From: Bacillota bacterium
GTDB taxonomy: Bacteria; Bacillota; Clostridia; Christensenellales; SZUA-584
Assembly (NCBI GenBank): GCA_023397655.1
Contig: JAEWTW010000026.1
Coordinates: forward strand, 186,001-250,000
DNA length: 64,000 bases
Reading direction: 5' to 3'
Positions 27,327 to 36,542 of the stretch are shown here, in pieces. Position 1 is the first letter of the stretch, and every line of letters starts with the position of its first letter. The translations under genes were made by a program, and so were the position numbers. The notes below the pieces were generated by a model. That model did no database searches. It saw nothing but the letters and a program-made list of their open reading frames with translations, and was not told the DNA's origin.

Positions 27327-27449
27327 CTTTATATCTCCTTTGTTTTGGTTTAAATCATCTATAATCTGTAGACCGATTAGCAGCTAAGAGTTCTGCGTCT
27401 ACCGGTTAAATCCCCTGGCTTGAAACCTAACCCAATCGCTGTACTGGTT

Positions 27450-28706
27450 TCATAGTGGCTCAATAAGCCCGTCCTTGACCACATAATCACTATGGCCGGC
27501 ACAATTGCTGCTGATGGGTCCGTCGTTGTGGACATCGCGGAATCGCTTTTTCTGGCGGGCAGCGTGCTGTGCGAACGGCTCCGGCAGCTCCGCCTCGGAA
27601 TAGAGCCAGCGCAACTGTACGGTGGCAAAATGATCACCTCCCGACACCCTTTTTTCCAACGCCTCGATTAGCGCAAATGAACAGCGCTTTTGGAAAAGCC
27701 CGCGCAGCTCCCCACTGTCACCGGATTGCTGCACATACCGAATAGCATCCTCCTCGCCACCACACCAGGCAAGCCGTTGCTTAAAAATATCGCTGTGCTG
27801 CGGATATTCCGCCTCGCGTCTCCGCCACCAGCAAGCCGACGCGTATTCAACTGGTATCCATGTGGCGATATGTTCACGTTTTAGACTATCTTTTGGCAAA
27901 TTTTCAAACAGCGTCATAAGCTCATCGGCCTTCATTTTTTTCATAGCGGCAGTTTCGGCATCTATCACTGTCGTTTTGACAAAGACGTCTTGTGCGTCGC
28001 CAGGATCAATACGTTTGGCGGCTCTGACACTTATATAGCTATCCATAAGGGCAATCTGTTTCAAAAGTGCTGGGTTTTTGATACATTCATCCTCAATGCT
28101 CTTGATACACAGCTTTTGCATGCTCTTTTCGTCAGCGAATGAGAGGATCAACTTGCATAGCGCGTCCTCATCCGTTATCTGTTCACCGCAAAGAGCACGC
28201 AGCTCGCCGTTTTCCGAAGCATCCATCGCAATTTGCGCAAACAGCCTTTGGTCAGCCTCGCCCCAGTCGGATTGTTTAAGCTCCCCCAGGCGCTCCATCG
28301 CGGCACAACGCACATCTGCAGAAAGCGCGCTATCCGCCACAACATGGGTAAGCAGTCGGACGTCGCTCAGGTGTCTCACAGCCGCGCGTTTCCCGGAGTC
28401 GCTGGGGTGCTGTCGCACAAGCGCATACAGCAAGCTTGGGTCGGTCAGCCGTTTCAATACTATCCAGCCGAAGGCTTCCAATGGCAGTTCTTGCGTCAGT
28501 GCCATAAAGAACTGTGCAAGAAATTGCTGGTCATTAATACGTTCAATGCAAAGCTGACGCAAATGAACCTGATCGTCGGGGAGCAGGCCGGAATGGCCTA
28601 TATCCGAAAGCAGTATTTTAATCAGCTTTTTCTCGTCGCGTATTCTGCCGATAGCCTTTTTTTGCTTAGCCCAGTTTGTCGTCATATAAGGCTTAAAAAT
28701 ACCCAC
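27450..28706 (-). CDS. HEAT-like solenoid protein, GTG start, HxD tail
   Basis: The protein has 418 residues if translation starts at the GTG at 28706, where AAAGGAGGA is well placed. The product then begins (M)GIFKPYMTTNWAKQKKAI, matching the family N-terminus. HEAT-type units follow. Near the C-terminus come a basic stretch (RQKKRFRD) and a tail with HND and HSD motifs and one cysteine. The start lies 17 bp from the end of the twin radical SAM gene, making these two the most closely coupled pair in the array. Confidence 0.8.
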   Translation of the reverse strand: MGIFKPYMTTNWAKQKKAIGRIRDEKKLIKILLSDIGHSGLLPDDQVHLRQLCIERINDQQFLAQFFMALTQELPLEAFGWIVLKRLTDPSLLYALVRQHPSDSGKRAAVRHLSDVRLLTHVVADSALSADVRCAAMERLGELKQSDWGEADQRLFAQIAMDASENGELRALCGEQITDEDALCKLILSFADEKSMQKLCIKSIEDECIKNPALLKQIALMDSYISVRAAKRIDPGDAQDVFVKTTVIDAETAAMKKMKADELMTLFENLPKDSLKREHIATWIPVEYASACWWRRREAEYPQHSDIFKQRLAWCGGEEDAIRYVQQSGDSGELRGLFQKRCSFALIEALEKRVSGGDHFATVQLRWLYSEAELPEPFAQHAARQKKRFRDVHNDGPISSNCAGHSDYVVKDGLIEPL

Positions 28707-28722
28707 AATATCCTCCTTTTCG

Positions 28723-30918
28723 TTACGTGAGCATGCCTGCCAAATGTATAAACGCGGCTTTCCGAGCCGTGCAGTCAAAGTCTCCGCTGTCAATGTTCTT
28801 ATCTTTTGACCATGCCTTACACATCCCGCCGCAAAGGTATCGAACTTCGCATTCTTTGCATTTTTCATTCATGTCCACATCGTGCCGGGTTAGTTCACGG
28901 AAAGTCACTCCCTCTACAACATCATCCAACCTATCTTTGAGCAAGTTGCCCAGCTTCTTATCCGCACCGCACCACGCATAGCACGGATAAGCGCCGCCGT
29001 CCGGCTCCACGTAAAGGTTCTGCCCAAAGCCGCAGGAGAAGCGCGGCCTGAAAGGCCGTTTCTTCTCATTCTCGTCTATGCAGAGAAAATCCGAGTCCTT
29101 CGGTGCGCTTTCCGCCCTACCTAACGGTAGAATTGGTCTGAATCGCACATTTTCGATCCCAAGACGTTCGCACAATTCATCAACCGATTTCCCTTCTTGT
29201 CCTTCGCGCTGCGTTTTAGTCAGCGTCGCGCAGACGCCTACCCTGCGGATGAAGCCCAATTCCTTAATTCGTTCAAGGTTATCTATCGTCCGTGCGTAAC
29301 GCCCTGCGCCGCGCTGCGCATCGTGGCTCGCTTCGTCGCCGTCTACGCTGACCACAATTTCAGGAAAGGCCTCGCACACAGCTTTCAGGCGCTCATCGGA
29401 AATCGGAAAGCCAAGCGACGTGCGCAGTATCAGCCGCATACCTTTCAGCGAAATACGCCTGATTCCCGCGAGCATTGCGTCGATTTCGGTATGCACAAGC
29501 GGCTCTCCGCCCGTCACCACCACCGCGCGAAAAAACGACTTCTGCGCCGCTTTGATAATATTAAGCATCGCGTTTGCAGGCATTTCGTTCATTTCACTCT
29601 CGCCACCCCGCGCATAGCAATGCCCACAGCGCAGCGGGCAATCGAACGTGACATGCAGATACAGCTTGTTGAGTTCATTGACTCGGTTTTTCTTGTAACG
29701 CTCAAGAGCAGTACTCGCGCCATACGGATAACGGCCCCACTTGGACGCTTGTCTCATACGCTGTTCGTTGATCTCCAGATCGTAGGGGTGCGGCTGGTCC
29801 CCTGCCATCTGCAGCAGCGGAGCATTCTCAGGAGGTATGCGTTTCGTCATAATGTAACCCATCTCAAGCGCCATATCGCGCGATATCTCGTCAAACAACG
29901 CGCGGTATGCCTTGCAATAAGGGTCTTTCGTGGTGTCTGAAGCAAACATGTTGTAAAGGCATCCGCCGCTGCAATACGGGAAATGAACGCACGTCCCGCA
30001 CTCAGTATGCGCGCCTTCCTGCTTTTCCAGTAATTTGCGGTACGCTGCGCTTTCAATAATCTGCGCTTCGGTCAGGTCGTCCATCACGTTTCCCAGCGCA
30101 AATTCCTCATGCCCGCAGAAGCGCTGGCATGAATAAACGCTGCCGTCCGGAGCAATCGCGGCGAAACGCCCGAGGCACGGAAAAAAAGTGCACGTATGCC
30201 CTTCGCCATCAAAGCAGCCTTTCGCCATGGAATCCAGCGTAAATACCCTTGTCTGCCGCATATTTTTCTTGTATGCAGCCAGGGTATCCAGCATAATTCT
30301 GGCCATGTCGTGAGCGGTCACAGTATACGCGTCAGGCTCGCAGCCCAGTGCGCGTACCGCACCGTGCAAAGCATATGGAATTCCGCTGCGCAGACTGCCC
30401 GCATAATGCCGGAATACGCGCTCAGCCTCGCCCGCGGATTCATGGGTAAACGTGCAAATACGGCTGGTCTCCACGCCATATTGCAGCAGCACCGACCGAC
30501 CGCTCTCATTGGCAGCATAGTACCCTTTCCCGCGCTGCGCATCGCACATCGCTTCATCGCCATCGATGCTGGTTCCTACGGCAATGCGGTAATCCCGGAT
30601 GAGCTGCGCCATATGTTCGTCCATCGCGATGAGGTTACTCTGTATGGAAAGGCGTAACCTGCGTCCAAAGCGTTGCTGCAGTTTTGGCAGTATGGTTTCG
30701 AAAAATCCCGCACCAGCCAGCAAAGGTTCGCCGCCGTGAAATGTAACGCGTACGCTTCCCTCTTCCGGCGCGATCCGTTCCATAAAATCAAGCACTTTAT
30801 CTGCCACCTCGCGCGTCATGGTTTCACCCCGGTTGGGGCCGAAGCAATAGGTACACGAGGCCTGGCAGGCCGCTGTGGGCACGAGCATGAAATTGCCGGG
30901 GCGAAAAGACGGTTCCAT
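28723..30918 (-). CDS. Twin radical SAM/SPASM protein (candidate peptide maturase)
   Basis: This 731-residue protein contains two complete radical SAM/SPASM modules. Module 1 has C18-x3-C22-x2-C25, HGGEP at 61-65, and SPASM cysteines at 243-335 (CGTCxxxxxCSGGC). Module 2 has C427-x3-C431-x2-C434, TGGEP at 469-473, and SPASM cysteines at 629-716 (CKECxxxxxCGGMC). Both have the DGDE...DAQRG element typical of anSME-like enzymes. Each module should bind a radical SAM [4Fe-4S] cluster plus auxiliary clusters. Such enzymes usually modify peptides or proteins. The start at 30918 has GGAGGA upstream. It is embedded among HEAT-like genes whose products end in HxD tails, which are its most likely substrates by context. 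The reaction is not known. Confidence 0.9.
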   Translation of the reverse strand: MEPSFRPGNFMLVPTAACQASCTYCFGPNRGETMTREVADKVLDFMERIAPEEGSVRVTFHGGEPLLAGAGFFETILPKLQQRFGRRLRLSIQSNLIAMDEHMAQLIRDYRIAVGTSIDGDEAMCDAQRGKGYYAANESGRSVLLQYGVETSRICTFTHESAGEAERVFRHYAGSLRSGIPYALHGAVRALGCEPDAYTVTAHDMARIMLDTLAAYKKNMRQTRVFTLDSMAKGCFDGEGHTCTFFPCLGRFAAIAPDGSVYSCQRFCGHEEFALGNVMDDLTEAQIIESAAYRKLLEKQEGAHTECGTCVHFPYCSGGCLYNMFASDTTKDPYCKAYRALFDEISRDMALEMGYIMTKRIPPENAPLLQMAGDQPHPYDLEINEQRMRQASKWGRYPYGASTALERYKKNRVNELNKLYLHVTFDCPLRCGHCYARGGESEMNEMPANAMLNIIKAAQKSFFRAVVVTGGEPLVHTEIDAMLAGIRRISLKGMRLILRTSLGFPISDERLKAVCEAFPEIVVSVDGDEASHDAQRGAGRYARTIDNLERIKELGFIRRVGVCATLTKTQREGQEGKSVDELCERLGIENVRFRPILPLGRAESAPKDSDFLCIDENEKKRPFRPRFSCGFGQNLYVEPDGGAYPCYAWCGADKKLGNLLKDRLDDVVEGVTFRELTRHDVDMNEKCKECEVRYLCGGMCKAWSKDKNIDSGDFDCTARKAAFIHLAGMLT

Positions 30919-30934
30919 CACGATATTTCCTCCA

Positions 30935-31984
30935 TCAATCAGGTTGAAACAGTATCGGTTGTTCAATAGCATCTGTATGCCCCATATCTATGTGATCTCC
31001 GAGGTCATAAAACTCATGATGCACATCGCTGTGACGCTCGGGAAGAATCATGCGTCCGCGGAACAAATGAATTTGTTCCACAAATCTCCCGTTCTTATAG
31101 ATGAACTTGAGCAAAGCGCTTGCAATCATTGAGTGTTTTTCAAAGCATACATGGACGAGCGCCTGAAGCAAGGCGTCGTCTGTATTATCTATCCAGTCGG
31201 TGCGGCCTTCTTCGCTCAGCTGTATCAGTCGTTCACCCGCCTTTTCTGCATAACCATCTCCGCCGCTCAGAAAAATATTTAAAATTCCCATTGGTTTTAG
31301 TCGTGCCAATGCGGCGTCCGAACGATGCTTTTTCGCGGCTTTAAGGAAAACCTGCTGATTGTCGGGCATCCTCTCCAGCGCCCATTCACGAGTGTCCGGA
31401 TATGTAGAATTCGAGGCTATATAGGCGATATCCGCCTTTTCAACTATTTTTGAGAACGCCGCTTTGCGCACATCTGAGTCCTGATCATTCAGGCATATTT
31501 GCAGCAATACGTCTCGGCATACATTTCCAGATTTCACTGCTTTACGCTTTTCATAAGCTGAATGTGCATACTGCGCAATAAGCGTATCAGCTTCTGGATC
31601 ATTGCCCAGTCGTCTGTGCGCAACCGCTCGCACTCCCCAGTTGGGATCGGTTTTGGTAAGTTCTTGGAGAACCGCCGCGTTTTCAATGCGTTCGGCAGCT
31701 CTCTGGCGAAAGCTGTCAGTTTCGCAATGCCGCCCGATCTGACTCAAGAGTCCCTGGTCGGTGATTCGATCAAGCAAGTCGGCAGCGTAGACGTTTGGTT
31801 TCATAACAATTTGATATAGCAGCGTCTGATCGGTAAGCCGTTCTGCCGCGACTTTTCTTACTTTATAGTGGAAGCTTCCATCCGAGATAATCTCAAACAA
31901 CGTTTGTTGATCCCTGATACGTTCGACGGCTTTTGCCGCTTTAACATGATCCCGATGTTTCCATCCGGGTGTGAACAGGCCCAT
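30935..31984 (-). CDS. HEAT-like solenoid protein with HxD tail, next to the twin radical SAM gene
   Basis: Start at the ATG of MGLFTPGWKHRDHVKAAK with GGGAGG upstream, giving 349 residues; the frame extends further upstream without support. HEAT-type repeats (LFEIISDGSFHYKVRKVAAE, LLQICLNDQDSDVRKAAFSK) fill the body. The tail is the richest in the family, with HSD, HID and HTD motifs and an FYD, within the last 33 residues. The gene ends 16 bp before the twin radical SAM start, so it is the natural first candidate for its substrate. Confidence 0.8.
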   Translation of the reverse strand: MGLFTPGWKHRDHVKAAKAVERIRDQQTLFEIISDGSFHYKVRKVAAERLTDQTLLYQIVMKPNVYAADLLDRITDQGLLSQIGRHCETDSFRQRAAERIENAAVLQELTKTDPNWGVRAVAHRRLGNDPEADTLIAQYAHSAYEKRKAVKSGNVCRDVLLQICLNDQDSDVRKAAFSKIVEKADIAYIASNSTYPDTREWALERMPDNQQVFLKAAKKHRSDAALARLKPMGILNIFLSGGDGYAEKAGERLIQLSEEGRTDWIDNTDDALLQALVHVCFEKHSMIASALLKFIYKNGRFVEQIHLFRGRMILPERHSDVHHEFYDLGDHIDMGHTDAIEQPILFQPD

Positions 31985-31997
31985 CGTTGAATCCTCC

Positions 31998-34649
31998 CTA
32001 CTCGTCCAAATTGAAATATGTATACCCCTCATCATTGTGGCACCACTCGTCGCGGTATGCTTTGCCCTGAACATCCGTGTGGGATATGACTTTCTTTTCG
32101 AGTCCTTTTATAGCATTCGTAAACCGTCCCATTGAATAAACCTGTTTGAGCGCCACTGCCATTGGCCGGTAATCAAACCGCTCATCCTTTTCGTTTTCAG
32201 CAATGACAGATATCATCTCCCTAACCGTTGTTTCGCTCAGTTGCCGCGCCCAACCCACGTCCAATTCATTTAAACGTGCACAAATCTCCGGTGTAAAGGT
32301 AAACGGTATGTTTGATATTACGATTTGGAAAAGCGCATTTGCATCTGTGATATGCTGCAGCGCACGCTTGCGAGTTTGCAGTTCCTTTGCATTGCGGGCA
32401 ATAGTCAGAAGTTTATCTTTGTCGGATATCCTCAATAAATCCATATCAACCCTCTCGATTTTCAGCGCGATGTCGCAAAGCATATTCTCATTCGTGATAC
32501 GGTGTATGGCTTCGATCCGCATATCCAGCGGCATACTCACGTCGAGCGCAATGGCTTTGAGTTTTTTTGCATCTTTTATATCCTCAAACTCTGCCATTTG
32601 TTTTTTGAGGTTTACATCTCCATATGAAACGTTGTTATCACCCTTTTCTCTCAGTGTTGTTTCTGGCATCGGCAGTAAATCCATGTAGACATAATCGCCG
32701 TCCTGATGGCACCATTTGTCGCGGTATTCCTTGCCGGTAAGGTCAAGGTGCGCCACGGCTTTTCCATGCAGCTTTGCAATCGCCACTTTTGATCGTCCCT
32801 GCATATAGACGTTTTTCAATACGGCGGCAAAGTGCCGGTAATCAAATTTCTCATCCTTTTCGTTGCCCGCAATGACGTCTATCAGCGCCTTGACTGCCGC
32901 GTCGTCAAGCTGTTGCACCCAGTCCGCATCCAGCTCATTAAGGCGCTCGCAAATCTCAGGCATAAAACTTTTTGGCACGTTGGCGATTACTGCTTTATAT
33001 AGCGCCTTCGCGTCATGAACGCGCTGCAGCGCCTGTTTGCGTATCCGCCGATCCTTTGCGTCTCTGGCAATTCGCAACAGCATATCCGGATCTTTGATCG
33101 TGTGCAGGTTGAAATCCTGCTTCTCCGGCATCTCGATTTTAAGCGCAACGTCAAGCAGCGTATATTCGTCCGTGATGCGGCGTGCTGCCGCCGCGCGTAT
33201 TCTCGGCGCGACATCGCTATCTAGCGCAATTTCTTTTAAAGCTGTCTGGCTTGTGACCAACTGCAGATCTTGCAGTGCATCGTCTGCATCCCTGTTATTT
33301 CGCAGCCTGAATATCGTCGGATCGATCTCCGGCTTTATATCGTCAAGTTCCAGATAGGTAAAGCCTCCGTCTTCGTGGCAGCCCTTATCACGGTTCACCT
33401 TGCCGCTGGAATCGCTGTGAGATACGGCAGTCCCTTTAAGCGCCGCGATACTCTGCGTCGCACGTCCTTTCCCGTATATGCGCCTCAGTGCGGTCGCAAT
33501 ATGTGTATAATCGAACCGCTCTTCCGCCGTATTCTCCGACAATATTTGCGCCAAGCCCTCCACGGTGCGGTTACTGGCTTTTTGCACCCATTCTTTATCG
33601 ATTTCGTCGAGTCGCTCGAAAAATTTTCGGTCTCTGTAGTGCTTCGGGTTGTTGTCGAACAGTGTAAGCATCGTATCCAGCCTACCGATACGCAGCAGTG
33701 CCTTCTCGCTGATTTCGCTATCCTTTGCGCCATTGTGAATACGCAAAAGCGCCTCATCCCCTGACACATACTTCAACGCCTCCTGGCACAAAAAGCCCAT
33801 CTGGTATTCGGACGGAAACAGTTCTGGGCCATCGTGCATGGCAATGCGCTCAAATATCGTGAAATCCCGGATACGACTTTTTGCCTGCACACGCACCTCC
33901 TCTGGCCCGCACAGCGCCATCAACGCCAGCCGTCGGTCGTCTCCGATGTCTTCGGGGCTTACCAGCTTCGCGCATTCACACAGCACGTATTGATTCAACG
34001 TTTGATCCATGATTACCTGCGCAAGTGCCGGGTCGCCCGCTTTCTTCACTGCTCCGGTGCAAATGTGTGATTTCTGCGCCGTGTGTGCCAGCTTAACCGC
34101 GCGGTCGGTATTTTTCATATTGACAATTGCGGCTAAGCGAATCTCTTCATTCTCCGCCATGTCGAACATGTCCTGCAGGTATTGCTGATCGCCAATCCTC
34201 TTCAGCGCAATAATTCGCACATCCCGATCGGGGTCTTTCGCCGCCAGCCATTTGAGCACCTCCTGGTCCGCCAAATGTGCTGCCGCCTTTCGGCGCAGCC
34301 CGTAGCCCCCTGCGTACCGAGCCACGGCAGCCAGACAGCTTTGCAGTTTCGCGTCGTTTTCGACTGACTCCTTATCCAACTTTTCAAGGCCGTCCCACAC
34401 GCGACACAGCGGCTCCACCGCCATCAGCCGCCGAAGCGCGGCTTCACGAGGGGCGCTTAATTTAGGCACATTGATAACATCGAGGATCAACCCGCAGTCC
34501 CAAAGCCTTTTTACCGCTTCCTCTTGGATATAGTGATTGGGTGCATTCAACGCCGCGTCGCGAAGTATTGCTTCCTTTTGAACTTTGTTCAGCGCCACCA
34601 ATGCATTTTTAAAGTTCTCCGACATCCATCCCGGTTTGAAAAGACCCAT
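31998..34649 (-). CDS. Giant HEAT-like protein with three tandem modules and three HxD tails
   Basis: The 883-residue protein starts MGLFKPGWMSENFKNAL with AGGAGG upstream. Residues 1-210 are family HEAT repeats. From about residue 215 the protein is three related modules, each ending in a tail with two HxD motifs: HSD 411 and HED 425; HLD 634 and HQD 648; HTD 857 and HND 871. The spacing is exactly 223 residues between equivalent motifs. The tails share the pattern HxD..G...RDxxCHxD.G..Y. The product thus carries six HxD motifs. It is the largest member of the array and has a decayed close paralogue immediately upstream. Confidence 0.83.
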   Translation of the reverse strand: MGLFKPGWMSENFKNALVALNKVQKEAILRDAALNAPNHYIQEEAVKRLWDCGLILDVINVPKLSAPREAALRRLMAVEPLCRVWDGLEKLDKESVENDAKLQSCLAAVARYAGGYGLRRKAAAHLADQEVLKWLAAKDPDRDVRIIALKRIGDQQYLQDMFDMAENEEIRLAAIVNMKNTDRAVKLAHTAQKSHICTGAVKKAGDPALAQVIMDQTLNQYVLCECAKLVSPEDIGDDRRLALMALCGPEEVRVQAKSRIRDFTIFERIAMHDGPELFPSEYQMGFLCQEALKYVSGDEALLRIHNGAKDSEISEKALLRIGRLDTMLTLFDNNPKHYRDRKFFERLDEIDKEWVQKASNRTVEGLAQILSENTAEERFDYTHIATALRRIYGKGRATQSIAALKGTAVSHSDSSGKVNRDKGCHEDGGFTYLELDDIKPEIDPTIFRLRNNRDADDALQDLQLVTSQTALKEIALDSDVAPRIRAAAARRITDEYTLLDVALKIEMPEKQDFNLHTIKDPDMLLRIARDAKDRRIRKQALQRVHDAKALYKAVIANVPKSFMPEICERLNELDADWVQQLDDAAVKALIDVIAGNEKDEKFDYRHFAAVLKNVYMQGRSKVAIAKLHGKAVAHLDLTGKEYRDKWCHQDGDYVYMDLLPMPETTLREKGDNNVSYGDVNLKKQMAEFEDIKDAKKLKAIALDVSMPLDMRIEAIHRITNENMLCDIALKIERVDMDLLRISDKDKLLTIARNAKELQTRKRALQHITDANALFQIVISNIPFTFTPEICARLNELDVGWARQLSETTVREMISVIAENEKDERFDYRPMAVALKQVYSMGRFTNAIKGLEKKVISHTDVQGKAYRDEWCHNDEGYTYFNLDE
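32001..34007 (-). repeat. Three 669-bp tandem modules inside the giant HEAT-like gene
   Basis: The modules correspond to residues ~215-437, 438-660 and 661-883. Repeats 2 and 3 are the most alike (DWVQQLDDAAVKALIDVIAG versus GWARQLSETTVREMISVIAE). Repeat 1 is more divergent and blends into the N-terminal HEAT region. Each unit joins HEAT helices to a tail. This indicates in-frame duplication of a complete solenoid-plus-tail unit. Confidence 0.8.
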
Positions 34650-34734
34650 TGTATCCTCCTAGCTGGTTTCCGCCGGTTTTTCCTTCACCGCACGGAACTT
34701 TTCCTACCACCCCGCTGTTTGTTCATTTTTGTCC

Positions 34735-35750
34735 TCAGCCCAGCGTAAAGTAGGTATAACCTTCATCGTTATGGCTCGATTCACATGGCCACTGTGAGTA
34801 ATCGGTTTGTTCACTAAGCCTTTAATCTCCGTTTTAGATTGTTCTCTTTTATATATCCGTTGTGAAAACCCGTATTCTGCCGCCTTTACGCTAATGTTTT
34901 CCCACTCGTGTTTTACGGGAAAACGTCGGCTATGTTTGCACGTTGCGATGCGCTCGAACACAGTAAAATCCTGAATCCTGCCCGCTGCATCTGCACGTAT
35001 CTCCTCAGGCCCGCACAGTACCAGCAAAGCCAGCCGCCAGTCATCCGTGATATCGGCCGCGCTCACCATTCTTGCGCACTCTTCGCATACGGCCAGGTGC
35101 AGCGTCTGCCCCATAATCTCTGCAGCGAGCGCCTTATCACCTGTTTTGCGGAGCGCTTTGACGCATATATAGGGTTCTTCGGTATTACGCGCCATCCATG
35201 CCGCGGACGCGGTATTTTGCATATAGACAGCAATGCACAAGCGCAAGTCCTCGGAATCCGCCGCATCGAACACAGCCTGTAGGTAATCCTGGTCTTCTAT
35301 CCGAATCAGCGCATTAACGCGCACGGCTTCGTCTTTATCATTCTCGTATATCCATTTCAGCAGCGCCTGATCCGTCACATAACCTGCTGCTTAGCGGCGC
35401 AGTATCTCGGTTCCATACCGCGATACACAGGCGAGGCAGTCTTGAAGCAGAGTATTATGTATGGCTGCTCTCCCGTTGGTCATGCAGATATCACACCATG
35501 CTCTCGCAAACGGCTCAATCCCCAGCAGCCGGACAACCGCCCGCTCACCAATGCCTTCCGGCACCATGTCAGCAGCCAGCCTCATCAGCATAGTAGAATC
35601 ATTCATCCGATCAACGGCCATGCACCGGATACGCATATCAACCGCTTTGCGCGCCGCGCGGCAGAGCACGACCTGACGTTTTACCCGCTGAAGCGCTAAC
35701 TCCGCTTTCCTGTAGTTGGTGGACATCCACGCCGGTTTAAATAGGCCCAT
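34735..35750 (-). pseudogene. Decayed paralogue of the giant HEAT-like gene
   Basis: The locus starts MGLFKPAWMSTNYRKAEL at 35750. At 35391-35393 an in-frame TAA replaces the lysine of the intact paralogue (RRKAAAHLADQ versus RR-stop-AAGYVTDQ). The frame then continues to about 34760 with clear similarity (LLVLCGPEEIRADAAGRIQD). A large internal part of the first module is deleted. A final frameshift separates HSGHVNRA from the expected tail HNDEGYTYFTLG and its stop at 34735. At least three disabling changes are visible, so it is very probably not functional. Confidence 0.85.
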
Positions 35751-35761
35751 ACAACGTTTCC

Positions 35762-36406
35762 TTACTCCATCTCCAGATTAAATTCGTCGAAGCAGTGTGC
35801 CGCCACGTCGCCGCGCTGTGCAAGCACCTGCTGACAAACGATCACCGCTTTTGTGAACTCGCTCATGCGTTTATCAGAGGTGTCTATTGTAGCCAGCTCC
35901 TCGAAAAAACTCATTCGCCGCAGCAGATCTGCTTTCAGCAGCAGGTAGCGGTTCCAATCACGCTTCCGGCAACGTCTCATCTTTCGTTGGGTTAATTCCA
36001 GACACTTCGCACGCATTTCCCGCGCACGGACATCATCCTCCGCATCATCGCAGACCCATACCGCACAAAGGTATGCGCGAATCGCGCCTCGTATATCTTT
36101 TTGATGCTCACAGTGCAGCGCGCGCTTCTGGAATTGATATCCCAATTGGGGAAGCCCTATATCTGCGGTCGCATATAACCGCTCCAGCACTTTGCATGCC
36201 GGGCGCGGCCATTTGCTTATATTTTCCGCCACGTAACCACAGTGTGGGCATATCATGATCCAGTGCTTCATCGTGGAACGTAAAAGCTGTGCGGGACGAA
36301 AATCAAGATCAGGCCCAGAAAACGTACTGAAAGACACCAACCACGTTTGCTCACTCGGCTGTCCACACGCAACACAATAAGCGATTTTTTCTTTTATCGT
36401 GCTCAT
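35762..36406 (-). CDS. DUF2225-like zinc-binding protein
   Basis: The 214-residue protein has CVAC near residue 11 and CPHCGY near residue 53, separated by a DLDFRPAQ segment. This matches the arrangement of DUF2225 proteins (zinc-ribbon head followed by a helical, TPR-like body). Residues ~80-210 are helical. It has no known biochemical role. Its start overlaps the stop of a small CxxC ORF (ATGA), so translation is coupled. The C-terminus has HCFDEFNLE but no strict HxD motif. Confidence 0.7.
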   Translation of the reverse strand: MSTIKEKIAYCVACGQPSEQTWLVSFSTFSGPDLDFRPAQLLRSTMKHWIMICPHCGYVAENISKWPRPACKVLERLYATADIGLPQLGYQFQKRALHCEHQKDIRGAIRAYLCAVWVCDDAEDDVRAREMRAKCLELTQRKMRRCRKRDWNRYLLLKADLLRRMSFFEELATIDTSDKRMSEFTKAVIVCQQVLAQRGDVAAHCFDEFNLEME

Positions 36407-36525
36407 TCTGTTATACCCTGCCTTTTCGGTAAACCTTGCTTATCGTCACATAGCTGCCCGCATATGACGCAGCATGCGCTTCTCTCTTCCGCAAGCTTCA
36501 AGCCTTCCGCCGACAACGTCCGCAT
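36403..36525 (-). CDS. Possible small CxxC protein, 40 residues
   Basis: An ATG at 36525 with GGGGAG upstream opens a 40-codon frame ending in a TGA that overlaps the next ATG. The product has CCVICGQLC, similar to the YCVACGQPS start of the downstream protein. The overlap and the cysteine motif support a real gene, but a decayed duplicate of the downstream zinc head is equally possible. Confidence 0.4.
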   Translation of the reverse strand: MRTLSAEGLKLAEERSACCVICGQLCDDKQGLPKRQGITE

Positions 36526-36542
36526 TGTGTCGCTCCCCCGGC

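Noticed and set aside
29197..29940. 247-codon plus-strand ORF inside the twin radical SAM gene
   Set aside because: Antisense shadow of a strongly conserved coding region; composition is rich in Arg/His/Ala as expected for an antisense frame.
17886..35750. HEAT-like proteins as AlkD-type DNA glycosylases
   Set aside because: No AlkD-like catalytic residues were recognised, and the shared features are the N-terminal motif and HxD tails.
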